NCBI GenBank assembly: GCA_020848545.1 | Contig: JADLHZ010000095.1 | Coordinates: 19,123-83,122, forward strand | Source of the DNA: Deltaproteobacteria bacterium | Lineage (GTDB): Bacteria; Myxococcota; JADLHZ01 | DNA length: 64,000 nucleotides | Direction of reading: 5' to 3' | Part shown: piece by piece, positions 1 through 10,019 of the stretch | Layout of the letters: every line of letters begins with the position of its first letter | How positions within the stretch are numbered: the first letter of the stretch is position 1 | Position numbers and translations under genes: made by a program | The notes under the pieces: model-generated | The model's input: only the letters and a program-made list of their open reading frames with translations | Told to the model about the DNA's origin: nothing | Database searches by the model: none

Positions 1-2023
1 CACTTCGCTCGCCACGACGGAGGAAGTCTGGGGCGCGGGCCCGCTGCGCACGGTGACCTGGGACGAGCTCGGTACGAGCTCGCGTTATGAAGCCGACGCG
101 ATGAACTACTCGGCGTTTCGAGCGATGCCCGTGACGGGCGATCGCTTCCTCAATCGCTACACCTTCGACCTCGTCAACCCGCGGCGCGGCGCCAAGTACG
201 TGAAGGTCTACGGCACCCGCTTCGACGGCACGACGACCGCCGATGACGACTCGCTGCGTGGCCTGCGCGCGCTCTCGTACCTGATGGCGTCGAGCGAGTG
301 CTTCGACCTCAACAAGCAGTGGAACGCGCCGCGCACGCTTGCCGACGGCCCGATGCGCTCGGCGGTGAAGCCCGACGTGCCCGCGCTGCTGAACCCGATG
401 AATCTGCAGACTGGCGGCACCGTGACGGATGATCTGGAGAACCCCGACGCCATCCTCCCGCTCTACACCTTCAATGCGTCGAACGCGTGGGTGACAGGAT
501 CGATCACCACGCCGAAGACCGGATATATGGGCGCGATCTCCACCCTGCACAAGAAAGCCTGGGATACCTGGGTTGATCGCGATGCGACGATCGCTGCGGC
601 CGACAAAGCCGCCGTCAAGGCGCTCGTCAGCGGTGCGCCGCCGCAGCTCAACGAAGCGATCGACGCCGCGTTTCAGTGCGCCGACCCGGCCGACTTCAGC
701 AACCCGAACTTCACCTGCATGCTCTGCCAGGCACGCTTCTCGGATCTGCTCTCACTCAAGCTGGAGAACCGGCCGCAAACGGATCCGAACGCCAAGGTCA
801 GCTGCACGATCAAGTACAAGGACGCCGCGAACGTCGAGAAGCGCGTCACGTCGACGCCCTCGTGCGCGGGACGCATGCCGGGCAGCAAGCCGCGCCCGGC
901 GGAGTTCACTGCGGCACCGCCGCCGACGACGCTCAACGGCGAGCCGCTCACGATCGACGGCGCCAACAGCAAGCTGATGGTGAAGCCGGCGGGTAGCGCT
1001 GAAATTGTCGCCGAGTGGGACTGCACGTGCGAGGGTGAGGTGGCGACGCTGCAATGCGACGCCAACGGCAACGTCAACTGCCTCGCCAACATCGACTTCA
1101 CCGTCAACGTGAAGACGCCCGCCGAAGATCCGACGACCTACGCCGAGGTCTCGGCCTACAACACCGTCCTCAACCAGGTCAGCATCGGGCCGTTCGGCAA
1201 GATGCACCTCGTCGACCTCAGCGGCCTTGCTGCGGGCATGAGCATCGGCGCGCCGACGAAGGCGCCGACTTTCGACGAGCTAACGCCGCCGGCGACGCCG
1301 TCGCAGTGGAACATCGCGTCGCGTCTCGTGCGCAAAGGGCGCGCGATCGCCAGCGCGGCCAACCCCGTGCGCGTAGACGATCAGTTCGGCACCGACTCGA
1401 GCCAGCTGAAGATCCACACGCGCTTGTTCACGAACGGGGTCGACGCCATGGCAAAGATGCCGGGCACGCGTCACTTCTTGGCCATCGAAGGCCCCGAGGG
1501 CTGGGACTTCCTCGACACCAAGGACTACAATCCGAACTGCGAAGCGGAGACGAATCCGGAGTTCAAGAGCTCCTGCTTCCACAACGCGATGCACTTCGGG
1601 TTTGCGATCGTCCCGACGGCCAAGTCCTTCCTCAACGGCGTCTTACCCGAGGACCAGGTCGGCGCACTCACGAGCAACCTCTATCTTTTCGACCAAGATC
1701 CGCTGCCCACACTTGCGGACCCGTTCATCGGCGTCAACGGAGCCACTGCCGTCGGCATCGACGAGCGCACCATTTTGCTCACCGAGGGCGGATCGAACGG
1801 TGGGCGCGTCTGGATCTACGACGTGCAGTCGCTGGCGGACGGGACCGGGGAGCCGGTGGAAGTGTACAAGGAGGCCTTGGCGCCGGGCTTTTTCCTCGGC
1901 GGAGTTGCCGCCGACGCCAACAGCGGACGCGTGTTCATCATCGGATTCCGCCGCGACGAAACAAGCACCGCCGAGGAGCTGAAGATCTTCCGCATCGGCG
2001 GCGACGTTCCCTTCGTGAAGTAG
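1..2023 (+). CDS. Large exported-type protein, 5' truncated by window edge
   Basis: The frame is already open at base 2 and runs 673 visible residues to a TAG at 2021-2023, so the true start lies upstream. I do not recognise the family. A middle segment (about residues 220-370 of the visible part) has many cysteines, including CMLC and WDCTCEG clusters, which suggests a disulfide-bonded protein outside the cytoplasm. The last 150 residues have the alternating beta character of a beta-propeller blade set (TAVGIDERTILLTEG, GGVAADANSGRVFIIG). A lipoprotein gene follows after 8 to 11 bases on the same strand, so the two are probably co-transcribed and may act together in the envelope. Coding is certain; function is unknown. 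Confidence 0.8.
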   Translation, partial: TSLATTEEVWGAGPLRTVTWDELGTSSRYEADAMNYSAFRAMPVTGDRFLNRYTFDLVNPRRGAKYVKVYGTRFDGTTTADDDSLRGLRALSYLMASSECFDLNKQWNAPRTLADGPMRSAVKPDVPALLNPMNLQTGGTVTDDLENPDAILPLYTFNASNAWVTGSITTPKTGYMGAISTLHKKAWDTWVDRDATIAAADKAAVKALVSGAPPQLNEAIDAAFQCADPADFSNPNFTCMLCQARFSDLLSLKLENRPQTDPNAKVSCTIKYKDAANVEKRVTSTPSCAGRMPGSKPRPAEFTAAPPPTTLNGEPLTIDGANSKLMVKPAGSAEIVAEWDCTCEGEVATLQCDANGNVNCLANIDFTVNVKTPAEDPTTYAEVSAYNTVLNQVSIGPFGKMHLVDLSGLAAGMSIGAPTKAPTFDELTPPATPSQWNIASRLVRKGRAIASAANPVRVDDQFGTDSSQLKIHTRLFTNGVDAMAKMPGTRHFLAIEGPEGWDFLDTKDYNPNCEAETNPEFKSSCFHNAMHFGFAIVPTAKSFLNGVLPEDQVGALTSNLYLFDQDPLPTLADPFIGVNGATAVGIDERTILLTEGGSNGGRVWIYDVQSLADGTGEPVEVYKEALAPGFFLGGVAADANSGRVFIIGFRRDETSTAEELKIFRIGGDVPFVK

Positions 2024-2034
2024 GTGGAACGGTG

Positions 2035-3111
2035 ATGCACGCCCTTCGCCACGGTGCTCTCGCTTACGGTGCTCTCGCGTACGGTGCTCTCGCTTGTGCC
2101 GCGCTCTTCGCGGGGTGCCTCGCCCGTGTGGATCCCCATACCTTCGAGAACTTCGCCTCGCGTGTGGAGATCGTCGCCGACGTCTCTAGCCTTGGCTCGG
2201 GGACCAGCGGCACGGAGTCGAGGGTCATCGGCGAAGGGGACATCATCGCCGTCTTCTCGCGAGAGTACGAAAGCTTCCTGCAAAAAGAGGCGAGCTCGGG
2301 GAGCTTCTCGGTGCTCTTTCTTCGCACGACGAGCCGCGACGTCAGTCGCTGCACGCCGTTCATATTGAACGGCAACGCGTACTTCATGACGCGCAAGCCT
2401 GGCACCGAGCTCGCCGCCGGCTTCGCGATCAGTGGCGCGAACGTGGGCAGCGTGGTCGCCACCGTGCGCGCGCCGACCTCGGTCACGCCGACCGGTGTCG
2501 GCTATGGCGATGAGCGGGGCTTCGTCTTCATCCTGCGTTCGCCCGCCGAGCTTTGGGCCGTGAAGCCGGACGGGGTGACCGTGGAGGCGAAGATCCCGAT
2601 CAGCGACCCCGACAGCTACTTGGCGATGAGCCGCCTGCCCAACGGCGTCGTGATGGCGGTCAAGCTCAACGCGCTGACCACCGCCGACCTCGCCACGCAA
2701 CAGCTCACGACGATCTCGCTCGAGCGGCAGACCGAGCTGCCGGTGACCAACATCACGCCCTTCGGCGCCGTCTTGCCCTACGCCGACAATGCGGCCTTCG
2801 TCGTCGAGGGCGGCAAGACCATCTATACGGTGCGAGCCGACAGCTTCGATGCGGCAGAGGTCACGACCCGCCAGGAGAAGGCACTCAACGCGCGCAGCAT
2901 CGTTTTCGACGGCGCTCGCCGCCACCTCGTCGTCGCCAATGGCATCGGCGGGATCATCTTGTTCGACGCGAAGAACCCGGAGGCGCTCGTCTACTTGAAC
3001 CGCGCTTCTTCGACGAACATCGGCGGGCAGATCTCGTACAACGCGAGCGACGACTCGTTTGCCGCCGCGACGACGCCGGTGTCGGCCGTCTATAAGATCT
3101 TTACACCTTAG
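2035..3111 (+). CDS. Lipoprotein, beta-propeller-like, unknown function
   Basis: 358 residues. I chose the ATG at 2035; the GTG at 2032 is directly adjacent and equally possible. The N-terminus is a signal peptide ending in the lipobox LFAGC, so the mature protein should be lipid-anchored. The hydrophobic core contains a five-residue unit (YGALA-like) encoded three times by a 15-bp tandem repeat. The mature part has repeated beta-strand patterns such as GDERGFVFILRSPAELWAV and ARRHLVVANGIGGIILF, like six- or seven-bladed propellers, but no family is recognised. It is close downstream of the preceding exported-protein gene. It overlaps the convergent EVE gene by 11 bp at its 3' end. Confidence 0.8.
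   Translation: MHALRHGALAYGALAYGALACAALFAGCLARVDPHTFENFASRVEIVADVSSLGSGTSGTESRVIGEGDIIAVFSREYESFLQKEASSGSFSVLFLRTTSRDVSRCTPFILNGNAYFMTRKPGTELAAGFAISGANVGSVVATVRAPTSVTPTGVGYGDERGFVFILRSPAELWAVKPDGVTVEAKIPISDPDSYLAMSRLPNGVVMAVKLNALTTADLATQQLTTISLERQTELPVTNITPFGAVLPYADNAAFVVEGGKTIYTVRADSFDAAEVTTRQEKALNARSIVFDGARRHLVVANGIGGIILFDAKNPEALVYLNRASSTNIGGQISYNASDDSFAAATTPVSAVYKIFTP
2051..2095 (+). repeat. 15-bp tandem repeat, three copies, in a signal peptide
   Basis: Three consecutive copies of acggtgctctcgcTt (one copy ends cgt instead of ctt) lie at 2051-2065, 2066-2080 and 2081-2095. The unit is a multiple of three, so copy-number change would lengthen or shorten the hydrophobic core of the lipoprotein signal peptide in frame by five residues at a time. 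Confidence 0.9.
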
Positions 3112-3523
3112 TCTTCGCGAGCCCGAGCACGCGCTTCCAGTGTTCGGCGCTCACCGGCACGACGCTCAGCCGCGATCGCCTGAGGAGCTGCAGGTCCTTC
3201 AGCGCCGGGTCGGCCTTGATCGCCGCGAGCGTCACAGGGGTCGCGAGCGCCTTCACCGGCTCCACCTCGACCACGCTCCAGTCTTCGCCCTTCGCGCTCG
3301 GATCCGGATACGCGGCTTTGCTCACGCGCATGACGCCGACGATCTCTTTGCCGATGTTCGAGTGGTAGAAGAACGCGAGGTCACCAACCGCCATCGCTCG
3401 TAAGTTGTTGCGCGCTTCGAAGTTGCGCACACCTTCCCAGGCGGTCTTCTTTTCTTTCACCAGGCGCTCGAAGGGGTACACGTCGGGCTCGCTCTTCATC
3501 AGCCAGTAGCTCGTCTTCGCCAT
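3101..3523 (-). CDS. EVE domain protein
   Basis: 140 residues, the usual size for a single-domain EVE (PUA-like fold) protein. It starts with the typical WLMKSEPD block (residues 6-13), followed by WEGVRNFEARNNLRAM, the YHSN pocket segment, and VVEVEPV. EVE proteins of this size are thought to bind modified bases in nucleic acid; that is family knowledge and the exact substrate is not established. The ATG at 3523 directly precedes the conserved block. The 3' end overlaps the convergent lipoprotein gene by 11 bp, and the divergent DgkA-type gene starts 27 bp upstream, so promoters for both must be compact. Confidence 0.9.
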   Translation of the reverse strand: MAKTSYWLMKSEPDVYPFERLVKEKKTAWEGVRNFEARNNLRAMAVGDLAFFYHSNIGKEIVGVMRVSKAAYPDPSAKGEDWSVVEVEPVKALATPVTLAAIKADPALKDLQLLRRSRLSVVPVSAEHWKRVLGLAKTKV

Positions 3524-3550
3524 GCATCGTTTGCTATAGCCAGGGCCTCG

Positions 3551-4186
3551 ATGACTCAAGCCACCTCGCAGGAAGCCGCGCCCTTTCAGCCGAAGTCCGG
3601 GCTCGTCGCGGTCTTCTCTGCGGCATACAACGGCCTGCTGCACACGGTGAGCGTGCAGCGCAACATGAAGATCCATTGGATCAGCGGCTTCATGGTGATG
3701 CTCGTGGGGATGGCGCTCGAGTTCGATCTCACCGCGCGGGCGGCCTTGTACTTCTCGGTGTTTCTGATCCTCTTCGCCGAGATCTTGAACTCGGCGCTCG
3801 AGGCGTTCGTCGACTTGCACATCAAGCAGTACGCGTATCAGGCGAAGCTCGCCAAAGACGCCTCCGCGGCCGGCGTGCTCGTGCTGGCGTGCGCGATCGT
3901 CGTGCTCTTCGCCGACATCCTCTGGCAGTACCGCACCCACATCGCCGAGAGCGGCACCGGCATTGTCCGCACGCTCGTCTGCGGGCTCCCGGCGGTGTTC
4001 GCCATGGGCGTCTTGCTCTTCGCGGTCACCGGCAAGGGCGCGAAGCTGGCGTTGGCGGCTGGGATGTTCGCAGGCCTTTCGGTCCTCGTCGCCTACAGCC
4101 ACGATCAGTACTTCTCGCTCGCCGCCGCCGGCTTCATTTGGGTGTCGTTCCACTCGCGTTGGCGCTTTCCGGACGGCACGCGGTGA
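3551..4186 (+). CDS. DgkA-type diacylglycerol/undecaprenol kinase, extended
   Basis: 211 residues of an integral membrane kinase in the prokaryotic DgkA family. The signature EILNSALEAFVDL (around residues 77-89) followed by AKDASAAGVLV matches the catalytic segment ILN[TS]AIE...AKD.[AG]A. The first three helices are family-like. About 80 extra residues at the C-terminus add further hydrophobic helices (LVCGLPAVFAMGVLLFAV and LALAAGMFAGLSVLVAY), making it much longer than the usual 120-130 residues. It would phosphorylate diacylglycerol or undecaprenol at the inner membrane. The 3' end overlaps the next gene by GTGA, so the two are translationally coupled. Confidence 0.88.
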   Translation: MTQATSQEAAPFQPKSGLVAVFSAAYNGLLHTVSVQRNMKIHWISGFMVMLVGMALEFDLTARAALYFSVFLILFAEILNSALEAFVDLHIKQYAYQAKLAKDASAAGVLVLACAIVVLFADILWQYRTHIAESGTGIVRTLVCGLPAVFAMGVLLFAVTGKGAKLALAAGMFAGLSVLVAYSHDQYFSLAAAGFIWVSFHSRWRFPDGTR

Positions 4187-5775
4187 TCGCGGCGTTCCTC
4201 GCACGCGCAGTCGGGCGGCTCGCTGCGTTCGACCCGGCGTTCGCCCTGAACGTGGGCGATCTCTCGCGCTCGACGATGTTGCCTCCCGGCCGCGGCGGCT
4301 TTGCGTTGGAGCGCGTCGCCGAGCTCGCGAACCTCGCCGCCGAAGCAAAGACCCTGCTCGATCGGGCGACGCCCGAAGAACGCATCGATGTGATGCATTT
4401 CATACATTGCGCCGAGCTCGAGTCGTTCGCGCAGGTGGAGCTCGGTGAACGTCTGCACAACCCGGACGTCGTCGGGCCCTACTGCGACTGGGTGACGACC
4501 ACGCTCTTTGCGCCCTTGTCCTCGGAGGCCGAGCGCTTCGAGCGGCTGAACGCGCTCGTCGATGGCCTGCCGATCTACTTGGCCGAGGCGGTGACGACGC
4601 TCGGCGAGCCGGATCCGTTGTGGCAGGCGATCGCGTTGCAAGTGGCGGAAGCGACGCCGCCCTTGTTCGACGTCTTGCAAGACGCGGCGCGTGGGCGAGC
4701 AACGCCTGCGGCGGCGGAAGCGTTTCGCACGCGCTGCGACAAGGCGAAGGCCGCGCTGAAGGACTTCACCAAGACGCTCGCGGCGAAGAAGTCGGGGCCT
4801 CGGTGCCATGTGCTCGGCAGCGATCGCTTCACTAAGCTCATCGCGTTGAAGCGCATCCCCTACGATCTGCGCGACCTGCGCGAGATCGCCGAGGAGCGCA
4901 TCGGGCGCCTCTTCGAGAAGCGCCAGACGCTGGCCAAGAAACTGAGCGGCTTCTCCGATCACAAGAACGCGCTGCGCGGCTTGAAGCGCGATCACCCGGA
5001 GAGCTTCGACGCCGCTTTGGAAGAAGTGCGCGTCTTGTGCCGTGAGGCGCGCGACTTCTGCGGGGAGCGCGCGATCGTCGAGCTGCCGAGCGACGAAGAG
5101 CTGCGGGTCATCGAGACGCCGGCCTACGCGCGGCCGCTCGTGCCCTTCGCCGCGATCCTGGTGCCGAAGCCGCTGTGGCCCGTGCAGCGCTCTGTCTATT
5201 ACATGACCCGCGCGGGCGACCTCTCGGAGCTTCACCGCGCCGATCTGAGGAACACCGTGACGCACGAGGCCTACCCGGGCCACCACGTGCAGTTCAGCGT
5301 CGCGCACCGGCACGGCTCCCTCTGGCGCAACGCTCCGTGGACGAGCGCGTTGCAGGCGCAGATGGGCGTCGACACCACCGAGGGTTGGGCGCACTACGCC
5401 GAGGCGCTGATGAAGGGCCAGGGCTTCTACACGAGCCTGCCGGACGAGCTGCAAGCGACGAACGACGCGCTCTGGCGGGCGGTGCGCATCGAGCTCGACA
5501 TCGGGCTCTCGTGCGGCGAGATCACGCTCGAGCAAGCGGCGCTGCGCCTGGTCGAAGAGATCGGCATGCACAAGGACGCGGCGCTCTCCGAGGTGCGCCG
5601 CTACGCGACGATGCCGGGCTACAACCTCTGCTACGCGATCGGAAAGCACTTGATCCGCGAGCTGAGGAAAGAGGCCGAGAAGAAGCCCGGCTTCTCGATG
5701 GCGAAGTTCCACGCGCTCGTGATGACCAACGGCCAAGCGCCGCTCGTCGTCGCGCGGGAGCGCATGCGGCTTTAG
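4183..5775 (+). CDS. DUF885-type zinc peptidase
   Basis: 530 residues. The start is the GTG at 4183, which overlaps the previous stop as GTGA. The family signature HEAYPGHH is at residues 361-368, with the helix containing the downstream glutamate in TTEGWAHYAEAL, as in DUF885 proteins, which are regarded as zinc-dependent peptidases. There is no signal peptide, so a cytoplasmic role is likely. The C-terminal MPGYNLCYAIGKHLI is also typical of the family. It is probably co-transcribed with the membrane lipid kinase upstream. Its stop is shared with the convergent PhoD gene (TTAG, 5772-5775). The substrate is unknown. Confidence 0.87.
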   Translation: MIAAFLARAVGRLAAFDPAFALNVGDLSRSTMLPPGRGGFALERVAELANLAAEAKTLLDRATPEERIDVMHFIHCAELESFAQVELGERLHNPDVVGPYCDWVTTTLFAPLSSEAERFERLNALVDGLPIYLAEAVTTLGEPDPLWQAIALQVAEATPPLFDVLQDAARGRATPAAAEAFRTRCDKAKAALKDFTKTLAAKKSGPRCHVLGSDRFTKLIALKRIPYDLRDLREIAEERIGRLFEKRQTLAKKLSGFSDHKNALRGLKRDHPESFDAALEEVRVLCREARDFCGERAIVELPSDEELRVIETPAYARPLVPFAAILVPKPLWPVQRSVYYMTRAGDLSELHRADLRNTVTHEAYPGHHVQFSVAHRHGSLWRNAPWTSALQAQMGVDTTEGWAHYAEALMKGQGFYTSLPDELQATNDALWRAVRIELDIGLSCGEITLEQAALRLVEEIGMHKDAALSEVRRYATMPGYNLCYAIGKHLIRELRKEAEKKPGFSMAKFHALVMTNGQAPLVVARERMRL

Positions 5776-7229
5776 GTATTCGCGTACGTCTGCGCGTAGA
5801 TCACGTCGCCCGCGCCGTCGATGAACTCGATCGTCAGCTCGTTCTTCACCGGATCGGCCTTCAGCACGGTGTACGTCGATTCGCCCGTCGTGAACGGAAA
5901 CGCGGCGGGGTCGACGAGCGGGTAGAGCACGTTCGGCGTGTTGCCACCGGGGCCCCAGAGGATCTCGCGCACGCCGTCGGTGCCACCAACCGCGCCGAAG
6001 TGAAAGTCGCCGGAGAGCCACCAGACGCCGGCGATCGCTTCGCTCGAGATGTGCGAGAGGATCTCCGTGCGCTGCGCGGCGTAGCCTTCCCAGCGATCAT
6101 TCGCCGCGAACGCGAAGGCGCCGCCGAAGATCGAGATCGGCACCTGGTTGACGATGAATTTGAACTTCGCCGGCGACGCCGTCAACGACGCCTTCAGCCA
6201 GTCCATCTGCGCGCGCGAGAGGTAGATGGGATCCGGCCCGAGCCGCGTCGACGGCTTCCGCTCGCCGCGTGCGTCGAGGATGAAGAGCTCGAGCGTCTTG
6301 CCGAAGCGCGCCGACCGCCAGATGCGGTTCGGATCGCTCGCGTCCTTGCGCAGACCGCTGTGCTCGAAGAACGCGGTGCGCGCCGCCGCGATTTGATTCG
6401 CATCGCCCGATTCGGGATTGAAGTTGTTGTCGATCTCGTGATCGTCCCAAGTGCTGAAGACGGCGTGGGCGCCGTTGAGCTCGAGCATGCCTTTTTCGGC
6501 GTAGGTTTGCGCGTACTTGTTGCGATACTGGGCGAGCGAGACGGCGCCGTCGCAATACACCCTGTCGCCGCCGTGCACGAAGAACGCGAGGTCGTCGTGC
6601 GTGGCCGCGTCCGAGAGCGTGGGGAAGGGCGCGGCGCGAGAATGGCGCGTGCAGCACGAGCCGCCGAAGATGACGACGTCGAGCGAGTCGAGCGGCGGTG
6701 CGGTCTTGAAGCGGCCGATCGGGCTGCGCGCTTTGTCGTCGATGGTGAAGGCGTAATAGTACGTCGTGTTCGGCTGCAGGTTCTTGGCTTCCACGCTGAG
6801 GAAACCGTCTTTGGCGGTGACGCCGGCAGCGAACGCAAAGGTCGTCGGCGCTTTTTCGGTCCACACGCGCACTTTGAGCGGCTCGGTCGCAGAGGTCTTC
6901 GACCACAAGATCGCGGCGCCTGGCAGCACGTCGCCCGAGCCGACGCCGAGGGGAAACGCCGGGCTCTGTGGGAGCGTCGACACGTCGAGCTTCGGCTGCG
7001 GTCCCGTCGGGCCGGTCTCGCCGGTCTCGCCAGTGGTGCCGGTCGTCCCCGTATTGCCGCCGGGTGTTTCGCCGCCAGGAGTCTCGCCTGGCGTTTCACC
7101 GCCGGGCGTTTCGTTCTTCGGGTTCTCACCGGTCGGGCTCGTCCCCGTCGTAGGACTTTGTGCCACGACGCCGCAACCGGCGAGGGCGACCGCGGAGGCC
7201 TTGAGCAGATCACGTCGCGAAAGGGCCAT
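5772..7229 (-). CDS. PhoD-like alkaline phosphatase, Tat lipoprotein
   Basis: 485 residues of the PhoD-like phosphatase superfamily. The start ATG at 7229 begins a twin-arginine signal (MALSRRDLLK) ending in a lipobox-like LAGC, so it should be exported folded and lipid-anchored. A low-complexity linker of GGETPGGE-type repeats with TGTTGETG follows (about residues 30-72). The catalytic part has the Fn3-like N-domain (YYYAFTIDD), GGSCC, HGGDRVYCDG, WDDHEIDNNF and WLSGDFHFG, the metal-binding blocks of the family. It would release phosphate from phosphomono- or diesters outside the membrane using metal ions. A GGAG ribosome site precedes the start. Confidence 0.92.
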   Translation of the reverse strand: MALSRRDLLKASAVALAGCGVVAQSPTTGTSPTGENPKNETPGGETPGETPGGETPGGNTGTTGTTGETGETGPTGPQPKLDVSTLPQSPAFPLGVGSGDVLPGAAILWSKTSATEPLKVRVWTEKAPTTFAFAAGVTAKDGFLSVEAKNLQPNTTYYYAFTIDDKARSPIGRFKTAPPLDSLDVVIFGGSCCTRHSRAAPFPTLSDAATHDDLAFFVHGGDRVYCDGAVSLAQYRNKYAQTYAEKGMLELNGAHAVFSTWDDHEIDNNFNPESGDANQIAAARTAFFEHSGLRKDASDPNRIWRSARFGKTLELFILDARGERKPSTRLGPDPIYLSRAQMDWLKASLTASPAKFKFIVNQVPISIFGGAFAFAANDRWEGYAAQRTEILSHISSEAIAGVWWLSGDFHFGAVGGTDGVREILWGPGGNTPNVLYPLVDPAAFPFTTGESTYTVLKADPVKNELTIEFIDGAGDVIYAQTYANT

Positions 7230-7375
7230 GTTCTCACTCCGAGCTGAGCCCATGGCTCTTAGCAAATCAGTCGTTTTTGGCACGCTCTAATTGTGAGAAT
7301 GTGAAGATTTTCTTCCCAATTCGCACCGGATCACGTATCGGCGCGTCCTATTTCGCTTGGGCGTAGGATGCAGCA
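7230..7375. promoter_or_regulatory. AT-richer divergent spacer between phoD-like and ygiQ
   Basis: This 146-bp gap is the only AT-rich stretch nearby and must hold promoters for both flanking genes. It contains GAAGA-ttt-TCTTC and a wider AATTG/CAATT pair around 7290-7325, both possible binding sites. I cannot assign exact -35 and -10 boxes. Confidence 0.35.
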
Positions 7376-9364
<1,989 letters not shown>

Positions 9365-9410
9365 CGCTCCCCGGTCCCTTTTCGTCGCGCGATCTTCCTT
9401 TGCTAGTCGG

Positions 9411-9725
9411 CTAAAGGCGACGCTTTGGCGCAGCCGGCGGTGTTTTCTGTGCGCGTCTGCGGATCGTCCACACGCCGGTCGGTCGTTCGCCGAGGGCGCG
9501 ATCACGAAAGACGCGGAAGAGCTCCGGCACGCTCGGCAGCTCGAGCTCCTCCACGTCGTCCGGCACGATGCCCTTCGGCCATTGCAGCTCGTGCTCGAAG
9601 AAGTAGCGGAGCACGTCGGCCGATTCGGGATCGCTGCCCATCGGCAGGCCGAACAAGCGCCGCGCGAGCGCGTCGGCTTGCTCGCCGGCGAGGCGCTTCA
9701 GCTGTTGCGTCTTCTTGTTGTCCAT
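9411..9725 (-). CDS. Small hypothetical protein, last in Fic operon
   Basis: 104 residues, not recognised. It starts MDNKKTQQLKRLAGEQAD and has an acidic middle (DDVEELELPS). The C-terminus is basic (RRRAQKTPPAAPKRRL). There is no signal peptide or membrane segment. It lies 27 bp downstream of the small cysteine protein, in the same direction, so it is probably the last gene of the metallophosphoesterase-Fic cluster. A role as partner or antidote of the Fic protein is possible by position only. Confidence 0.65.
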   Translation of the reverse strand: MDNKKTQQLKRLAGEQADALARRLFGLPMGSDPESADVLRYFFEHELQWPKGIVPDDVEELELPSVPELFRVFRDRALGERPTGVWTIRRRAQKTPPAAPKRRL

Positions 9726-9752
9726 CGCGGCCGCGGTTTACCGCATCGCCGT

Positions 9753-10019
9753 TCACTCGTCGACGATCACCCGCAGGTTCGGGTTGCCGCTGCCCCAGGT
9801 GCCGTTCTTTCCGTCGAAGGGCTCGTAGAGATACGCCGTCTTTCCGTCCTCGAGCGTCAGCGTCATGTCGCACGGCGACTTCCACTCGCGCTTACCCGGC
9901 TGAAACTGGCAGAACACGTACTCCTTCTCGTAGTCTTCCGTGTTCTGGTTCGCGTGCCGGCAGGCGAAGCACACGCCGGGCTCGCGCGACGCTTTGACAT
10001 CGATCGCTTCATCGCTCAT
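9753..10019 (-). CDS. Small four-cysteine protein downstream of Fic gene
   Basis: 88 residues. The ATG at 10019 overlaps the stop of the Fic gene (ATGA), so the two are translationally coupled. It contains CFACRHAN, then YVFCQFQPG and SPCDMTL, giving a C-x2-C...C...C set that could bind zinc or an iron-sulfur cluster. I do not recognise the family. Small size and coupling to a Fic protein make it a candidate regulator or immunity partner, but nothing in the sequence proves that. Confidence 0.75.
   Translation of the reverse strand: MSDEAIDVKASREPGVCFACRHANQNTEDYEKEYVFCQFQPGKREWKSPCDMTLTLEDGKTAYLYEPFDGKNGTWGSGNPNLRVIVDE

Noticed and set aside
1054..2031. Upstream extension of the lipoprotein frame into the first gene
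   Set aside because: Arg/Gln-rich translation with no signal; the lipobox-bearing start at 2035 fits much better.
3524..4348. N-terminal extension of the EVE protein
   Set aside because: The longer frame is an Arg-rich shadow of the DgkA-type gene; the family start is at 3523.
7060..7140. Repeats in the phoD-like gene as a CRISPR-like or tandem array
   Set aside because: They encode a Gly-Glu-Thr-Pro linker in frame; unit length varies and there are no unique spacers.
5175..7247. A 690-codon plus-strand frame over the peptidase and PhoD genes
   Set aside because: It crosses the 3' ends of two well-supported genes and has Arg-rich shadow composition.
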